A stretch of DNA of 16,423 bases from an uncultured bacterium (GCA_902779075.1 CACZAK010000088.1:1-16423); one strand, 5' to 3'. Positions 1-8,215 are shown, counted from the stretch's first letter. Notes: a model not told the origin generated them from the sequence alone. Made by a program: numbers and translations.

Positions 1-130
1 TCCGCACTTCCCGTTCTCCGTCTATTACGACATCGAGGGCGACGACATCGTCGTCAAGGCGATTCTGGACGACCGCTTCGGCCCGGCCCGCATCGCCGCG
101 CATTTCGGCCCTCGGTTCTCCGAGCAGTAG
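1..130 (+). CDS. RelE/ParE-like toxin, C-terminal fragment (cut by window edge)
   Basis: Frame 2 of the plus strand is open from the window edge to a TAG at 128-130 and gives 42 residues. The segment FPFSVYYDIEGDDIVV followed by KAILDDRFGP has the pattern of the last beta strands of RelE/ParE-family toxins (hydrophobic-YY-x-hydrophobic-E-G-D-x-I-V-V, then a short strand and R-x-x-P). Known members are small toxins of type II toxin-antitoxin pairs, either ribosome-dependent mRNA cleavers (RelE) or gyrase poisons (ParE); which applies here cannot be told. It is the only gene called on the plus strand in the window. An antitoxin, if present, must lie left of the window, since none follows. Confidence is limited by the short visible part. 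Confidence 0.55.
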   Translation, partial: PHFPFSVYYDIEGDDIVVKAILDDRFGPARIAAHFGPRFSEQ

Positions 131-147
131 GCAAGCCGATTTTTTCG

Positions 148-310
148 GCGCGACCTCCATCCTGTCGAACTTCTCCGGCACGGCGCCGTCCTCGGCGAGA
201 CGACCTTTCGGGATCAGCCCGCCATACGGGAAACCGAGCTCCAGCGCGGCCTCAATCGCGCCGCGGTCAACCCCGGTCTGTCCGCCGGATATGATCTTGG
301 ATATCAGCAT
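148..310 (-). pseudogene. Truncated second copy of the molybdenum-carrier-like gene
   Basis: Starting at an ATG at 308-310 the minus strand encodes MLISKIISGGQTGVDRGA and continues to about residue 54 (EVAP), nearly identical to the N-terminus of the intact gene at 2407-2946. By eye the two DNA copies differ at four substitutions over the coding part, with one 1-nt indel just upstream of the ATG. After residue 54 homology stops abruptly and the frame runs antisense through the toxin-like gene and off the window without a stop. The copy has lost about 125 of 179 residues, so it is read as a pseudogene left by a tandem duplication and deletion. It could in principle be expressed as a fusion ORF, which is unlikely. 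Confidence 0.75.
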
Positions 311-459
311 CTGATCTTGCCACCTGGTGTCCAATGTTCTCTCGTGTCATCTATTGTCTGTATCTGCGTTCTCCCAATCGCGTTGTCTTTCTGTTGCATG
401 ACCATAACTACTCCACCACTCTACTCCTCCAATGGGGTCTGTCCCTCTCGGCGTTCTCC
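148..459. repeat. Direct repeat, copy A (pairs with 2779-3093)
   Basis: About 300 bp here align with 2779-3093 in the same orientation. The part covering the carrier-gene start is about 97% identical by eye. The part upstream of it (311-403) is more diverged but clearly related: both have the segment aatcgcgttgt followed by a ctctgttgcatg-like stretch. The last part shares actactccaccact and ccaatggggtctgtccctct. The two copies bracket the 3' part of the intact carrier gene and the whole membrane-protein gene, so recombination between them would remove about 2.6 kb. Confidence 0.8.
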
Positions 460-2394
460 TTCCTTCTTTTCCTTCCACAACTTCACGTATGTTATTAGTT
501 GAAAAGTCACCAAGGCCAACACACCAATCAACAACAACAGCCCAACCCTTCCATGTGTGGTCTTAGGATTAATATTTTTTGCGAATTCCATCACCCGTTT
601 TCTATTAAAGAACAGACCACAGTAACTTATTATCATCAACAATGAGGACATCTTGTCACGAATCCACGCCCACCCAGTTAGGCTAAGACCATTTTTACTG
701 TTAACGGCCTCTATGAAAGCATGGCGTATTTCATCCACTTCATCTTCATTGAGTGCGCTTTCAGCAAAATGCTCAACGTTGTCCTTGGCCTTTTCAGGAT
801 CTGTCAACATACGGAAAAGGTGCTCGTCTTGTTCGGTATAGTCTCGCCATTCCAGAGGTAGATTCAGCCGCCTTATTGTATGAAAAATTGCCGACATGCA
901 TATCGTTTCATTTATAAGGACATCTGGTCTGCCAAATGTGGAAAACGCAAGTATCTCGCTAAGTTTCAGATCGGCGTTCCCGTACTTGTAGGAGGTGCCG
1001 TCGAAGATGGTGTTACTGCCGTTGGCATCATATAAAACTTTAATTTTGTAATATGTATCTCGTCCAACTCGGCATGAAATCATTCGTTTGTCGCGTGTGT
1101 GCACTAAAAAAATGTTCCTTGAGAGTGCAAGATCGCCATGTTTCTGCAACCTCGTCATGGCGTTTTTCGTCACCCTGTCAACAATTTCCGATTCGAGTAG
1201 TATGTCCGAAAGCATCCCTCCCCTATCCTGGAGATTCTTTCCAAACTCTCCATTGCCTTCATCCGGTTCAACAATATTATTTAATGTATCCAACCCCCGA
1301 ACAACATTTCCGCTTTCGTCTCTTGCCAATACAAGAAGCATGTTCGTAATAACTGGATCTGCACCATACTTTTCAGGGTGCGCCATCAATTCCATGCCAG
1401 CATCCACGAAAGAATTGCTGAATGCGACATTCATATTATTAAATCGCGAACGCATTGCATCCCGTTCCGTGAATATCTTTGTACGCAACGCCTTGACAGA
1501 AAGAGGCGCGCTGTCTTGCAGAAACCGCTCTTCCAGAATCAGGGCGTCTTCACGACCGATTCCACGCCAGAACATTATCCCAATGACATAAGAGACACAT
1601 GCTAAAACATAAACTACAGCGCGCACTATCTTCTGCGTATGCGTAAAGCCTTCTTCTGATTGAATTTGCTGTGTTTTTCCCGAAAACATATCAACCATCA
1701 CAAAGATTGCAAAAACAACGAAGATGAACGCTATCATCCCCCCTCTAAACACCGCAAACGATATCTTCAGCAATGATGCCGCAGTTAGCATGAAAACGTA
1801 TGCAAGAAAAGCTGTGAACGCATAACAGACCAACCGCCGTTCTTTACCGCCGATTACAGCGAGGAAAAGAGCCAGCAACAAGAGGCAAGTACATCCTGTC
1901 AGATGAGAACCGAGGAAGCCTATCCACCTTGAGAAGCAGGCAGCGTCAGCCACACTTTCCGTGATAAGCAACTGAAGGCAGAATATAGAGGCAATCATGA
2001 AATTGGCTATAATACACATCGGGGTTCGTCCCGTAACGGAAAAGATTTTCTCTTGAAAACCCTTGAACAGCCACGCAAGGACGAATGCCCACGCTGCATA
2101 GGATACACAATTCTCGGCAGCACAAAGAAAATGGTATCGCAGAGGAAAGTAAACACAAATCTTCTCGCCATTCGGGCCAATGATGTAAGGCTGAGGCAAA
2201 GCAAGATCCGCTATCCCCCACTGAACAATTACGACAAAAGCATATGCAGCAATGAAAAACAGAACGAGAGACATGACTTTAGCGATAAGCCTCTTGCTCC
2301 CTTTGTTTTCCATTACAGCCACTGTATTGACGAGCTTCTCACCGTTCTCGTGGACATCCCTGCTTTGCTCTTTCACTTCATCTATCTTCTGCAT
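421..2394 (-). CDS. 657-aa multi-pass membrane protein of unknown function
   Basis: I do not recognise the family. The N-terminal 37 residues are polar and helical. Hydrophobic segments that look like transmembrane helices lie at about 38-60, 88-110, 125-147, 158-182, 187-209, 213-236 and 256-277. A soluble region of about 300 residues (280-580) follows, then a weaker hydrophobic stretch (582-597) and a last helix (616-637) before a charged tail. The start is set by a strong AAAGGAGG six bases before the ATG; this site overlaps the stop codon of the carrier-like gene upstream, so the pair is probably translated together. The last ten residues (RREGQTPLEE) are encoded by a REP-like repeat that recurs at 3057-3093, so the original C-terminus may have been replaced. 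Base composition is AT-richer than the carrier gene. A role as membrane effector or signalling partner of the carrier-like protein is only inference. Confidence 0.85.
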   Translation of the reverse strand: MQKIDEVKEQSRDVHENGEKLVNTVAVMENKGSKRLIAKVMSLVLFFIAAYAFVVIVQWGIADLALPQPYIIGPNGEKICVYFPLRYHFLCAAENCVSYAAWAFVLAWLFKGFQEKIFSVTGRTPMCIIANFMIASIFCLQLLITESVADAACFSRWIGFLGSHLTGCTCLLLLALFLAVIGGKERRLVCYAFTAFLAYVFMLTAASLLKISFAVFRGGMIAFIFVVFAIFVMVDMFSGKTQQIQSEEGFTHTQKIVRAVVYVLACVSYVIGIMFWRGIGREDALILEERFLQDSAPLSVKALRTKIFTERDAMRSRFNNMNVAFSNSFVDAGMELMAHPEKYGADPVITNMLLVLARDESGNVVRGLDTLNNIVEPDEGNGEFGKNLQDRGGMLSDILLESEIVDRVTKNAMTRLQKHGDLALSRNIFLVHTRDKRMISCRVGRDTYYKIKVLYDANGSNTIFDGTSYKYGNADLKLSEILAFSTFGRPDVLINETICMSAIFHTIRRLNLPLEWRDYTEQDEHLFRMLTDPEKAKDNVEHFAESALNEDEVDEIRHAFIEAVNSKNGLSLTGWAWIRDKMSSLLMIISYCGLFFNRKRVMEFAKNINPKTTHGRVGLLLLIGVLALVTFQLITYVKLWKEKKEGERREGQTPLEE

Positions 2395-2406
2395 CTGCGT
2401 CCTCCT

Positions 2407-2946
2407 TTACTGTATCAATGTTGCTTTTTCAACAGGGGCCGCCCCTTCTTGCACGCGGGCGAGCAGGCGCTTGATGAAGGCGCAGGTGGCTTGCTCGATG
2501 CCCGGACACTTGGACTCACGCGGACCGGCGACGTTGAGGACGATTTCCTCACGCTGCAACTGCGCGGCCACGCGCAACAGCCATGTGAGGACGGCTTCCA
2601 CGTTCTGCTCGAAAAGGACGAGGCGGGGCTTGGCGTGGTCGATCGCGAAGCGCTCCGTGCGTAAGGTGCCGCCCGTCAGCTCCTCGTGAAAAGCGCCCGC
2701 GCGCGCGACCTTGCGCGCGATGATGAGCGTCGCGTCGGAATGAGTGACGTTCCACTCGGTGCGGAACAGGTAGTCCTTGCGCGGCGCAACCTCCATCCTG
2801 TCGAACTTCTCCGGCACGGCGCCGTCCTCGGCGAGACGCCCTTTCGGGATCAGCCCGCCATACGGGAAACCGAGCTCCAGCGCGGCCTCAATCGCGCCGC
2901 GGTCAACCCCGGTCTGCCCGCCGGATATGATCTTAGATATCAGCAT
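2407..2946 (-). CDS. Putative molybdenum carrier protein (YpsA/SLOG-like fold)
   Basis: The 179-aa product carries the marks of the putative molybdenum carrier family (PF12694): an N-terminal IISGGQTGVDRGA (residues 6-18), LGFPYGGLIPKGRLAEDG (25-42) and TEWNVTHSDATLII (63-76). The family has a Rossmann-like nucleotide- or cofactor-binding fold related to YpsA and the SLOG superfamily; the molybdenum-cofactor role is a family name, not a proven function here. Length is in the usual range. The ATG at 2946 follows a GGTGG-containing upstream region; the same start is kept in the truncated copy at 310. The gene ends in TAA, which overlaps the ribosome site of the membrane-protein gene. SLOG-type proteins are often encoded next to membrane effectors in conflict systems, and here the gene follows a restriction cluster. 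Confidence 0.8.
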   Translation of the reverse strand: MLISKIISGGQTGVDRGAIEAALELGFPYGGLIPKGRLAEDGAVPEKFDRMEVAPRKDYLFRTEWNVTHSDATLIIARKVARAGAFHEELTGGTLRTERFAIDHAKPRLVLFEQNVEAVLTWLLRVAAQLQREEIVLNVAGPRESKCPGIEQATCAFIKRLLARVQEGAAPVEKATLIQ

Positions 2947-3093
2947 TCTGATCTCACCACCTGGTGTTCAACGTCTTCTCACTTCATTTATCGTCTGCAT
3001 GTTGCTCTCCTAATCGCGTTGTTTCTCTGTTGCATGGACATAACTACTCCACCACTCCTACTCCGCCAATGGGGTCTGTCCCTCTCGGCTCTT
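2779..3093. repeat. Direct repeat, copy B (pairs with 148-459)
   Basis: This copy contains the intact start of the carrier-like gene, its leader, and the 54-bp REP-like unit. Between 2971 and 3003 the minus strand reads a relic gene start: a GGAG-type ribosome site, then ATG and MQTINEVRRR before a TGA. This resembles the real start of the membrane-protein gene at 2394 (MQKIDEVKE). The equivalent place in copy A (about 350-375) has lost the ATG (ATA). Confidence 0.75.
2971..3003 (-). pseudogene. Relic 5' end of a membrane-protein-like gene
   Basis: Reads MQTINEVRRR then stop. It aligns with the first residues of the membrane protein encoded at 421-2394, including the upstream GGAG ribosome site and the shared atgcag start. 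It lies just upstream of the intact carrier gene, as a third related segment lies upstream of the truncated carrier copy at about 350-375. The simplest reading is leftover gene ends after repeated duplication and deletion of the carrier/membrane-protein pair; a functional ten-residue leader peptide is a weaker alternative. Confidence 0.4.
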
Positions 3094-3147
3094 ATAACTA
3101 CTCCACCATTCTTAGTCCACCAACAGAACCAGACCCTCTCACAGCTC
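3040..3147. repeat. Two tandem 54-bp units with a REP-like GGGACAGACCCC core
   Basis: Units 3040-3093 and 3094-3147 both begin ataactactccacca and end with ccctctc plus a short tail; the second is more decayed. A third unit is at 404-459, where it forms the 3' end of the membrane-protein gene. On the minus strand the core reads gggacagaccccattgg, the type of short palindromic sequence common in REP elements of many bacteria. The first unit keeps the REGQTPL reading and a stop codon, so it may be a remnant of a second membrane-protein gene 3' end. No terminator-like T-tract follows. Confidence 0.6.
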
Positions 3148-3172
3148 CAAACTCTACGGCGTATCCGTTAAA

Positions 3173-4915
3173 CTACAGTCTCTCGCCCCAGAAGAATTCA
3201 TTAAGAAGCTGAACCGATTTCCTTTGATTTTCACGCAATTCGTCCATCGTCCATTTCTTGTAATTCTGCATAACCTGCTGCGAATGCGCAAAACCTGGTA
3301 TGCGTTTGGCAAAATACTTTTCGCACTTGGCGCCATAATCAAGACGACCTTGCGACGCATTCTTTGACCCTGACATGGCAATCAAATTGCCAATACGATC
3401 CTGCCAATCGGCCCTTTGGTCATCTGTAAAGTCTCGCCTCCAATTGGACCCATCTTTAGGTGTTTGCGGCAAAATATGTTCAATTGACACACGTGAAAAG
3501 GTCATCTTTTCAGCATGGTCTTTCAGCATATAGTCCATGAGAAGAACCAAAGCCAAAGCAAACCTTCTGCCATAAACCGTTCCATCCAAGACTTTCGCAA
3601 CCTCCGCCTTCTTGAAGTCAAAGACATTTGTCGCAAAAAGCTGATCCGGCGTAGCACACGCCTCGATTTCCTTTAGAACGTGATTCATCTGCTCAATGCG
3701 GTCGGTCGTCGTAATCTGCGACAGCCAATCACCAATGAACTTTCTGACCAGCTTTGTGAAAAATGCTTTAATTTGCTTCAAGCCGAAACGGCTATAATAA
3801 CTCAACAATGGAGGCACCCAGTCGCTCGATGCGGCTGCATACACCATCAAAGACTTCAAGTTATCAAATTTATAATCACCACAAGCGTCATTGTGATCGT
3901 TATCAAATAGGCTTTCATATGCATCAAGATACTTTTTGATAAAATTAAATGTTTCTTTGCCCTTGTGCATCAACGGCTCTTTGTCCAAGCCCGTTTTTCC
4001 GTCCTTCGGATGATAGATCTTGTCTTCAAATTCAGCCAGCAATGTCGCCTTGGCCTTCTCCTTGACAAGGATTGTCCTTATATGATTCAGGAAGCGATCA
4101 AATTCGTCACCAAGACGAGTTTCCGCATCCTCCCAGAATATCGCATAATCATTCTGCTCCTTAGGATTCTCGACAACAGCAAGGTTCTGCGTCTTGAGGA
4201 TGTCACTGCTTCTCAACTGTACTCCACGATCATTCAAGACGGTAAACAATCTAAACGCATCAGAAAAATCCTCCGTCGAAACATAAATCATCAAGACGTT
4301 GTTCAGCAGGTACTGTACAAAGTCAAAGGGTGGTACTTCTGAACTTCCGTCCCAGAACTTCCGAATTGTCGAAATCGCATTTGCAAGATTAACTATAGAA
4401 ACGTTCTTTTTGTGATTCCGGACAAATTCAATGATTTCATCCTCCTTTAACGTGCCGCCAGTCGGCTTGATAAAATTATCGGCAAATTCTTGGACGGACT
4501 CTCGCATCCCCTCGGCAAACGTAATCCGCGAAATCTCCGGCTTCTTCCTGAGCTTGCTTCCTTTCTGCATGACATTTTGTGCGCATGTGTCACGCAGTTC
4601 TTCGTCATCTGTTATATCACGTATGACTGCAAATATCAGCCAAAGCGTTGTAAGCCGCTGCTGCCCATCAAGAAGATCGTTCTGCTCATAAGATTCTGCT
4701 CCGTCTGGGGGAGTGTATACGTGCTTCCTAAACACGTACGTTCCAAGAAAGAACTGCGCGTCATTCTTTTCCCGGTACATGTCACAGATGTCACGCAGAA
4801 GATCATTGACTTCCTCTTCTTCCCACACATACTGGCGCTGGTAATTCGGCACCATATACCATTTTTCGAAAACCTTACCAACAAGAATCTTGTTGGCGTC
4901 TATGGTATCAGCCAT
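3173..4915 (-). CDS. DUF262/DUF1524 nuclease, GmrSD-like
   Basis: The 580-aa protein has the two-part plan of GmrSD-type restriction enzymes. The N-terminal DUF262 part shows VPNYQRQYVWEEEEVNDLL (22-40), FLGTYVF (56-62) and the signature DGQQRLTTL (83-91). The C-terminal DUF1524 part shows the HNH-type IEHILPQTP (from residue 478) followed by RIGNL and SKNAS, as in His-Me nucleases. Characterised relatives use NTP and cut DNA with modified, glucosylated cytosines (type IV restriction); some are associated with type I systems. The start has an excellent AAGGAGGT five bases upstream. The first 8 nt overlap the end of a possible 46-aa ORF, and hsdR ends 153 bp upstream in the same orientation, so co-expression with the restriction operon is likely. 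The gene is AT-richer than hsdR. Function is inferred from family; substrate is unknown. Confidence 0.9.
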   Translation of the reverse strand: MADTIDANKILVGKVFEKWYMVPNYQRQYVWEEEEVNDLLRDICDMYREKNDAQFFLGTYVFRKHVYTPPDGAESYEQNDLLDGQQRLTTLWLIFAVIRDITDDEELRDTCAQNVMQKGSKLRKKPEISRITFAEGMRESVQEFADNFIKPTGGTLKEDEIIEFVRNHKKNVSIVNLANAISTIRKFWDGSSEVPPFDFVQYLLNNVLMIYVSTEDFSDAFRLFTVLNDRGVQLRSSDILKTQNLAVVENPKEQNDYAIFWEDAETRLGDEFDRFLNHIRTILVKEKAKATLLAEFEDKIYHPKDGKTGLDKEPLMHKGKETFNFIKKYLDAYESLFDNDHNDACGDYKFDNLKSLMVYAAASSDWVPPLLSYYSRFGLKQIKAFFTKLVRKFIGDWLSQITTTDRIEQMNHVLKEIEACATPDQLFATNVFDFKKAEVAKVLDGTVYGRRFALALVLLMDYMLKDHAEKMTFSRVSIEHILPQTPKDGSNWRRDFTDDQRADWQDRIGNLIAMSGSKNASQGRLDYGAKCEKYFAKRIPGFAHSQQVMQNYKKWTMDELRENQRKSVQLLNEFFWGERL

Positions 4916-5048
4916 AACATACCTCCTTATTCTTACTCTGTAAATTTGTCACCCACATGACAATTAAGAAATGCCGAACCGCATACGCCAAAAGCCCTTC
5001 CAGATTCTGGACGTTACGGTAAACTTTCTCTCGTTGTTCAAGGTTCAT
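4908..5048 (-). CDS. Possible 46-aa small ORF between hsdR and the DUF262 gene
   Basis: An ATG at 5048, 20 nt after the hsdR stop, opens a 46-codon frame that starts MNLEQREKVYRNVQNLEG, is predicted to be mostly helical, has a short hydrophobic centre (HFLIVMW) and ends in a TGA located inside the first codons of the DUF262 gene. The 8-nt overlap would allow translational coupling and fills most of an otherwise unexplained 153-bp gap. There is no strong ribosome site before the ATG, only a GAAAG stretch, and no homologue is recognised. It may be an unannotated small protein of the restriction cluster or a chance frame. Confidence 0.35.
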   Translation of the reverse strand: MNLEQREKVYRNVQNLEGLLAYAVRHFLIVMWVTNLQSKNKEVCYG

Positions 5049-5068
5049 GTACTATGCTTTCGTTTCCC

Positions 5069-8000
5069 TTACGCCGCCTGTTGGCCGGTGATTGCGTTCA
5101 GACGGGCGATGATTTCGTGCAGCTGTTTGATGCGGCCATCGAAAAGGCTTCCGATGTCGTAGTCGGCAAACGGCTCCTCGTTGGTGAGGTCTTCGGGCGT
5201 GACCTCACCGTTCTCACGCAGGTAGTTGATGATTTCCCGCACGAACTCCTGCTGTGCCTGGTTGAGTGTGCCGCCGGACAGAAACTCCCCGAACTTCTCC
5301 TGCACGGCATCTTCGTCAATATCCACGAGCGAACGCACGAATCCCGGCAAGGTCCCCTTGTACTGCTCGGCCTCGTACTGCTCGCGCGTGCCCAGCACCT
5401 CCCAGAGGATGCGCTCCAGTTCATGCATGTCGGCGGCTGCTATCGGCTCCAGCTTGCGTATCTTCTCCACCACAGGACTCGTCGCGTTCTCGGCCAGATA
5501 GTCAATCACCTTCTCGCGGTAGGTACGAATGTCCAATGTTCCGCTGGGTGCCGGTTTCTCTGTTGTCGAATCCGCGATGTGCAGCGTCACGATGCCCACG
5601 CCGTCCGTCGTGAGATAGACCATCAACCCACGCACGGCCTGATGAAGCTCCTCCACCTTCTCCAGTTCGGCATGTTCCCAGAATGACGGCGACTCAAGCG
5701 TCTCCAGTTCGCGCCGTTTCGCAACCACAGCCGCGATCGTGCCGAGCTTCATCAGCTGCTTGGCCACCTTGCGTACCTTCCCCACCTCTTCAGACGCGCC
5801 CGCCACCGATCCGGTTTCGGCAAGCGGCAGCTCGATAGTTGTCATGTGTACGTCGAACAGCTTCACCAGTTCGTGTTCGGATTGCAGGTCTTCCACGAGC
5901 GGCGTGATGTGGTAGTCGATCTCCTTCACGCGCTCTGGCGTGAGCTTCAGCCAGTCATCCGTCGTCTTGTAATTGTCAAGATGCGGCATCGCCTTGCGCA
6001 CCGCGATGCGCGCGTGCTGCTTCCGCAAATACGCCACCTGCGCCTCCACCGCCGCGCTCAGCGCCTTGCGGTAGTCGACGCGCCACGGGACGGACTGGTG
6101 CGCGACATCCTGCAACGCGAGCATGAGTTTCACGCGCAGCGAGAACAGCCTCTGCGACACGGACAGCGCCACCTTGGAGTCGTCCTCGCCTTCGCCGCCC
6201 GTTCCGAAATACTCGAAGTTCCCGCAGTAGTCGAAGCACAGGAAATACTCCTTGTTCACCCCCGGACCGAACACATCCGGCGCAAGACGCGTCCCTCGAC
6301 CGAGCATCTGGAAGAACTTGATCTTCGAACGTACCTTCTTGAAGAAGACGAGGTTCAGCACCTCCGGCACGTCCACGCCAGTATCAAGCATATCCACCGA
6401 AACCGCGACTCGGAACTCGCGTTTATTCTTGAAATCGTCAATAAGGCCCTTGCTGAACTTCACCTGGTTGTCGATGAGCTGGCAATAGTCCGCACCTAGG
6501 TGTGGATAGAGCGCGTGGAACCGCTGCACGATCATAAGCGCGTGCTTGTGGTTGTACGCGAAGATAATGGTCTTGCCCAACAACTCTCCGCTCTCTACCT
6601 TCTGCCCTTCAGCCATCAGCTTTTCAAGAACACGGTCGCACGTGGGCGTGTTGTACACGGCGCGGAATATCTTCTCGTTCCCCACCACGGCAGGCCGATT
6701 GTCGTACCCCGCCGCGTCAAAGCCCTCCTCGTAGTCCTCCTTCTCGGCGGCGGAAAGGTCGTCGTAGCGGATGCCGTCGCGCAGGACGGACGTGGTGTAG
6801 TTCTTCAACTTCCACCCGACAAGATAGTGTTCGTTCCGCCCTTGCTCCATCGTGTACTCGAAGTTCGGCACGCCGATATGGCACTCGAATATCTTGTACG
6901 TGTTGGCGTCCACTTCGTCGCGGGGCGTGGCCGTGAGTCCGACGAGCAGCGAATCGAAGTACTCGAAAATCGTTCCGTACTTGTTGAAGATGGAACGGTG
7001 CGCCTCGTCCGTGATGATGAGGTCGAAACGACCGATCCCGAAACGCTTCTTCTCCGCGTCGATGGCGTGGATCATCGTCTGGTACGTGGACATCACGATC
7101 CGCGCCGTGTCGGGGTTGCCCGTGTCCTTCTTGTCGGAGAGGACCGCAAGCGACATCGACGGCAGCAGCTTCACGAACGTCTTTTTAGCCTGATCGACAA
7201 GCTCCGTCCTGTCCGCGAGGAACAGCACATGCTCCACCCAGTCGTTCCGGCTCAACACGTCAACGAGCGACACCGCAACGCGCGTCTTGCCCGTCCCCGT
7301 CGCCATCACCAGCAACCCGCGCCGGTGCATAGCGTTGAACCACTCGCACAGCGACCTCACCGCCGTAATCTGGTACGGACGCCCCGCGATGTCGCGGTCG
7401 ATCTTGAAATCGTGTATCGGCCTGCGATTGCGGCGGAACAGCAGCCCCTCCAACTCCTCGCGCGTGTGGTACGCGCACAGCGGCCGGTCGGGATAGATGC
7501 CGTCGATGCACCAGATCTGATAACCGTTCGTGTAGTAGAGCACCGGCATCGCGCATCCGTACTGCGCCACCAGACGTTCCCCGTACAGCTTCACCTGGTG
7601 CCGCCCCTTCTCGGGACTCTCTGCCGTGCGCTTCGCCTCCACCACAGCCAGCGGAACGCCGTCCCTCCCGTACAGCACGTAGTCGCAGTAGCCGTCCTGA
7701 CCGCTCGGCGGCATCCCCGTCACCTTGATCTCCGTGCCCGCCTTGCACGGAACGGGCGTGTTGTCGGTGCCGACAAGCTCCCACCCCGCTTCGCGCAGAT
7801 AGAGGTCGATGTACTCCTTGCGCGTCTCCGCCTCCGAGAGCGTATGCACATACGCAAACTCGGACGCGCCCGGATTGAGCTTCGCCTGAACGGCGGCAAG
7901 GATCGCGGACGCCTTTTCGACCGCCGCGCGCGCGGCGTTCTTCGTGATGTGCTTCTCGTGCAGCGCGTGTGAGCCGAGAACGCGCACGTAGTCGAACGCC

Positions 8001-8215
8001 GACGCAAGGTTGTTCTCGCGCACGAGGTTGCCCACCGCACGACCGCCCATCCGCTCAAGGAACGAATCGCCCTCCGGCAATTCCTCGTCCGCCGCACGGT
8101 ACAGAAGAGCCATCGCCTCCATCACGACGGCATACGCCGTGGACGCGACCGTGAACACGTCACGCTCGTTTTCACACGCAGTCAGCCGGTCAATCAGCTC
8201 TTCCACATTTCTCAT
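5069..8215 (-). CDS. hsdR: Type I restriction enzyme, R subunit (EcoEI-like)
   Basis: This 1048-aa motor and nuclease subunit of the type I complex translocates DNA using ATP and cuts unmodified DNA. The N-terminal about 110 residues look like a DUF4145-type helical domain. The nuclease domain shows D178 and the E-x-K motif in VVEAKR (E193, K195). The helicase core has ATGTGKT (305-311, Walker A), DEAH (403-406) and LTATP (427-431), with later SVDMLDTGVDVP and QMLGRGTRL motifs of the second RecA domain. The C-terminus (TLNQAQQEFVREIINYL) matches the EcoEI R C-terminal domain. The frame is open 47 codons further upstream, but the ATG at 8215 is chosen because it overlaps the hsdS stop as ATGA. 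Length and motifs look intact, so the subunit is probably active. Confidence 0.95.
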   Translation of the reverse strand: MRNVEELIDRLTACENERDVFTVASTAYAVVMEAMALLYRAADEELPEGDSFLERMGGRAVGNLVRENNLASAFDYVRVLGSHALHEKHITKNAARAAVEKASAILAAVQAKLNPGASEFAYVHTLSEAETRKEYIDLYLREAGWELVGTDNTPVPCKAGTEIKVTGMPPSGQDGYCDYVLYGRDGVPLAVVEAKRTAESPEKGRHQVKLYGERLVAQYGCAMPVLYYTNGYQIWCIDGIYPDRPLCAYHTREELEGLLFRRNRRPIHDFKIDRDIAGRPYQITAVRSLCEWFNAMHRRGLLVMATGTGKTRVAVSLVDVLSRNDWVEHVLFLADRTELVDQAKKTFVKLLPSMSLAVLSDKKDTGNPDTARIVMSTYQTMIHAIDAEKKRFGIGRFDLIITDEAHRSIFNKYGTIFEYFDSLLVGLTATPRDEVDANTYKIFECHIGVPNFEYTMEQGRNEHYLVGWKLKNYTTSVLRDGIRYDDLSAAEKEDYEEGFDAAGYDNRPAVVGNEKIFRAVYNTPTCDRVLEKLMAEGQKVESGELLGKTIIFAYNHKHALMIVQRFHALYPHLGADYCQLIDNQVKFSKGLIDDFKNKREFRVAVSVDMLDTGVDVPEVLNLVFFKKVRSKIKFFQMLGRGTRLAPDVFGPGVNKEYFLCFDYCGNFEYFGTGGEGEDDSKVALSVSQRLFSLRVKLMLALQDVAHQSVPWRVDYRKALSAAVEAQVAYLRKQHARIAVRKAMPHLDNYKTTDDWLKLTPERVKEIDYHITPLVEDLQSEHELVKLFDVHMTTIELPLAETGSVAGASEEVGKVRKVAKQLMKLGTIAAVVAKRRELETLESPSFWEHAELEKVEELHQAVRGLMVYLTTDGVGIVTLHIADSTTEKPAPSGTLDIRTYREKVIDYLAENATSPVVEKIRKLEPIAAADMHELERILWEVLGTREQYEAEQYKGTLPGFVRSLVDIDEDAVQEKFGEFLSGGTLNQAQQEFVREIINYLRENGEVTPEDLTNEEPFADYDIGSLFDGRIKQLHEIIARLNAITGQQAA

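Noticed and set aside
1..310. Minus-strand frame from the truncated carrier start running off the left edge
   Set aside because: After about residue 54 it is antisense to the toxin-like gene and loses all similarity to the family, so it is treated as a truncated copy and not a longer gene.
2947..3172. Integron attC site between co-oriented accessory genes
   Set aside because: A GTTAAAC at 3169 resembles one attC end, but no matching paired end or repeated attC-like sequence occurs after the other genes, and there is no tyrosine integrase.
5054..6499. Plus-strand frames of 210 and 217 codons
   Set aside because: Both are antisense to hsdR, rich in Leu/His/Arg, with no good ribosome site or recognisable domain.
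6500..7972. 490-codon open frame on the plus strand
   Set aside because: It lies wholly antisense to hsdR, whose motifs are unmistakable; the translation is Arg/His/Val-rich low-complexity sequence typical of the reverse frame of a GC-rich gene.
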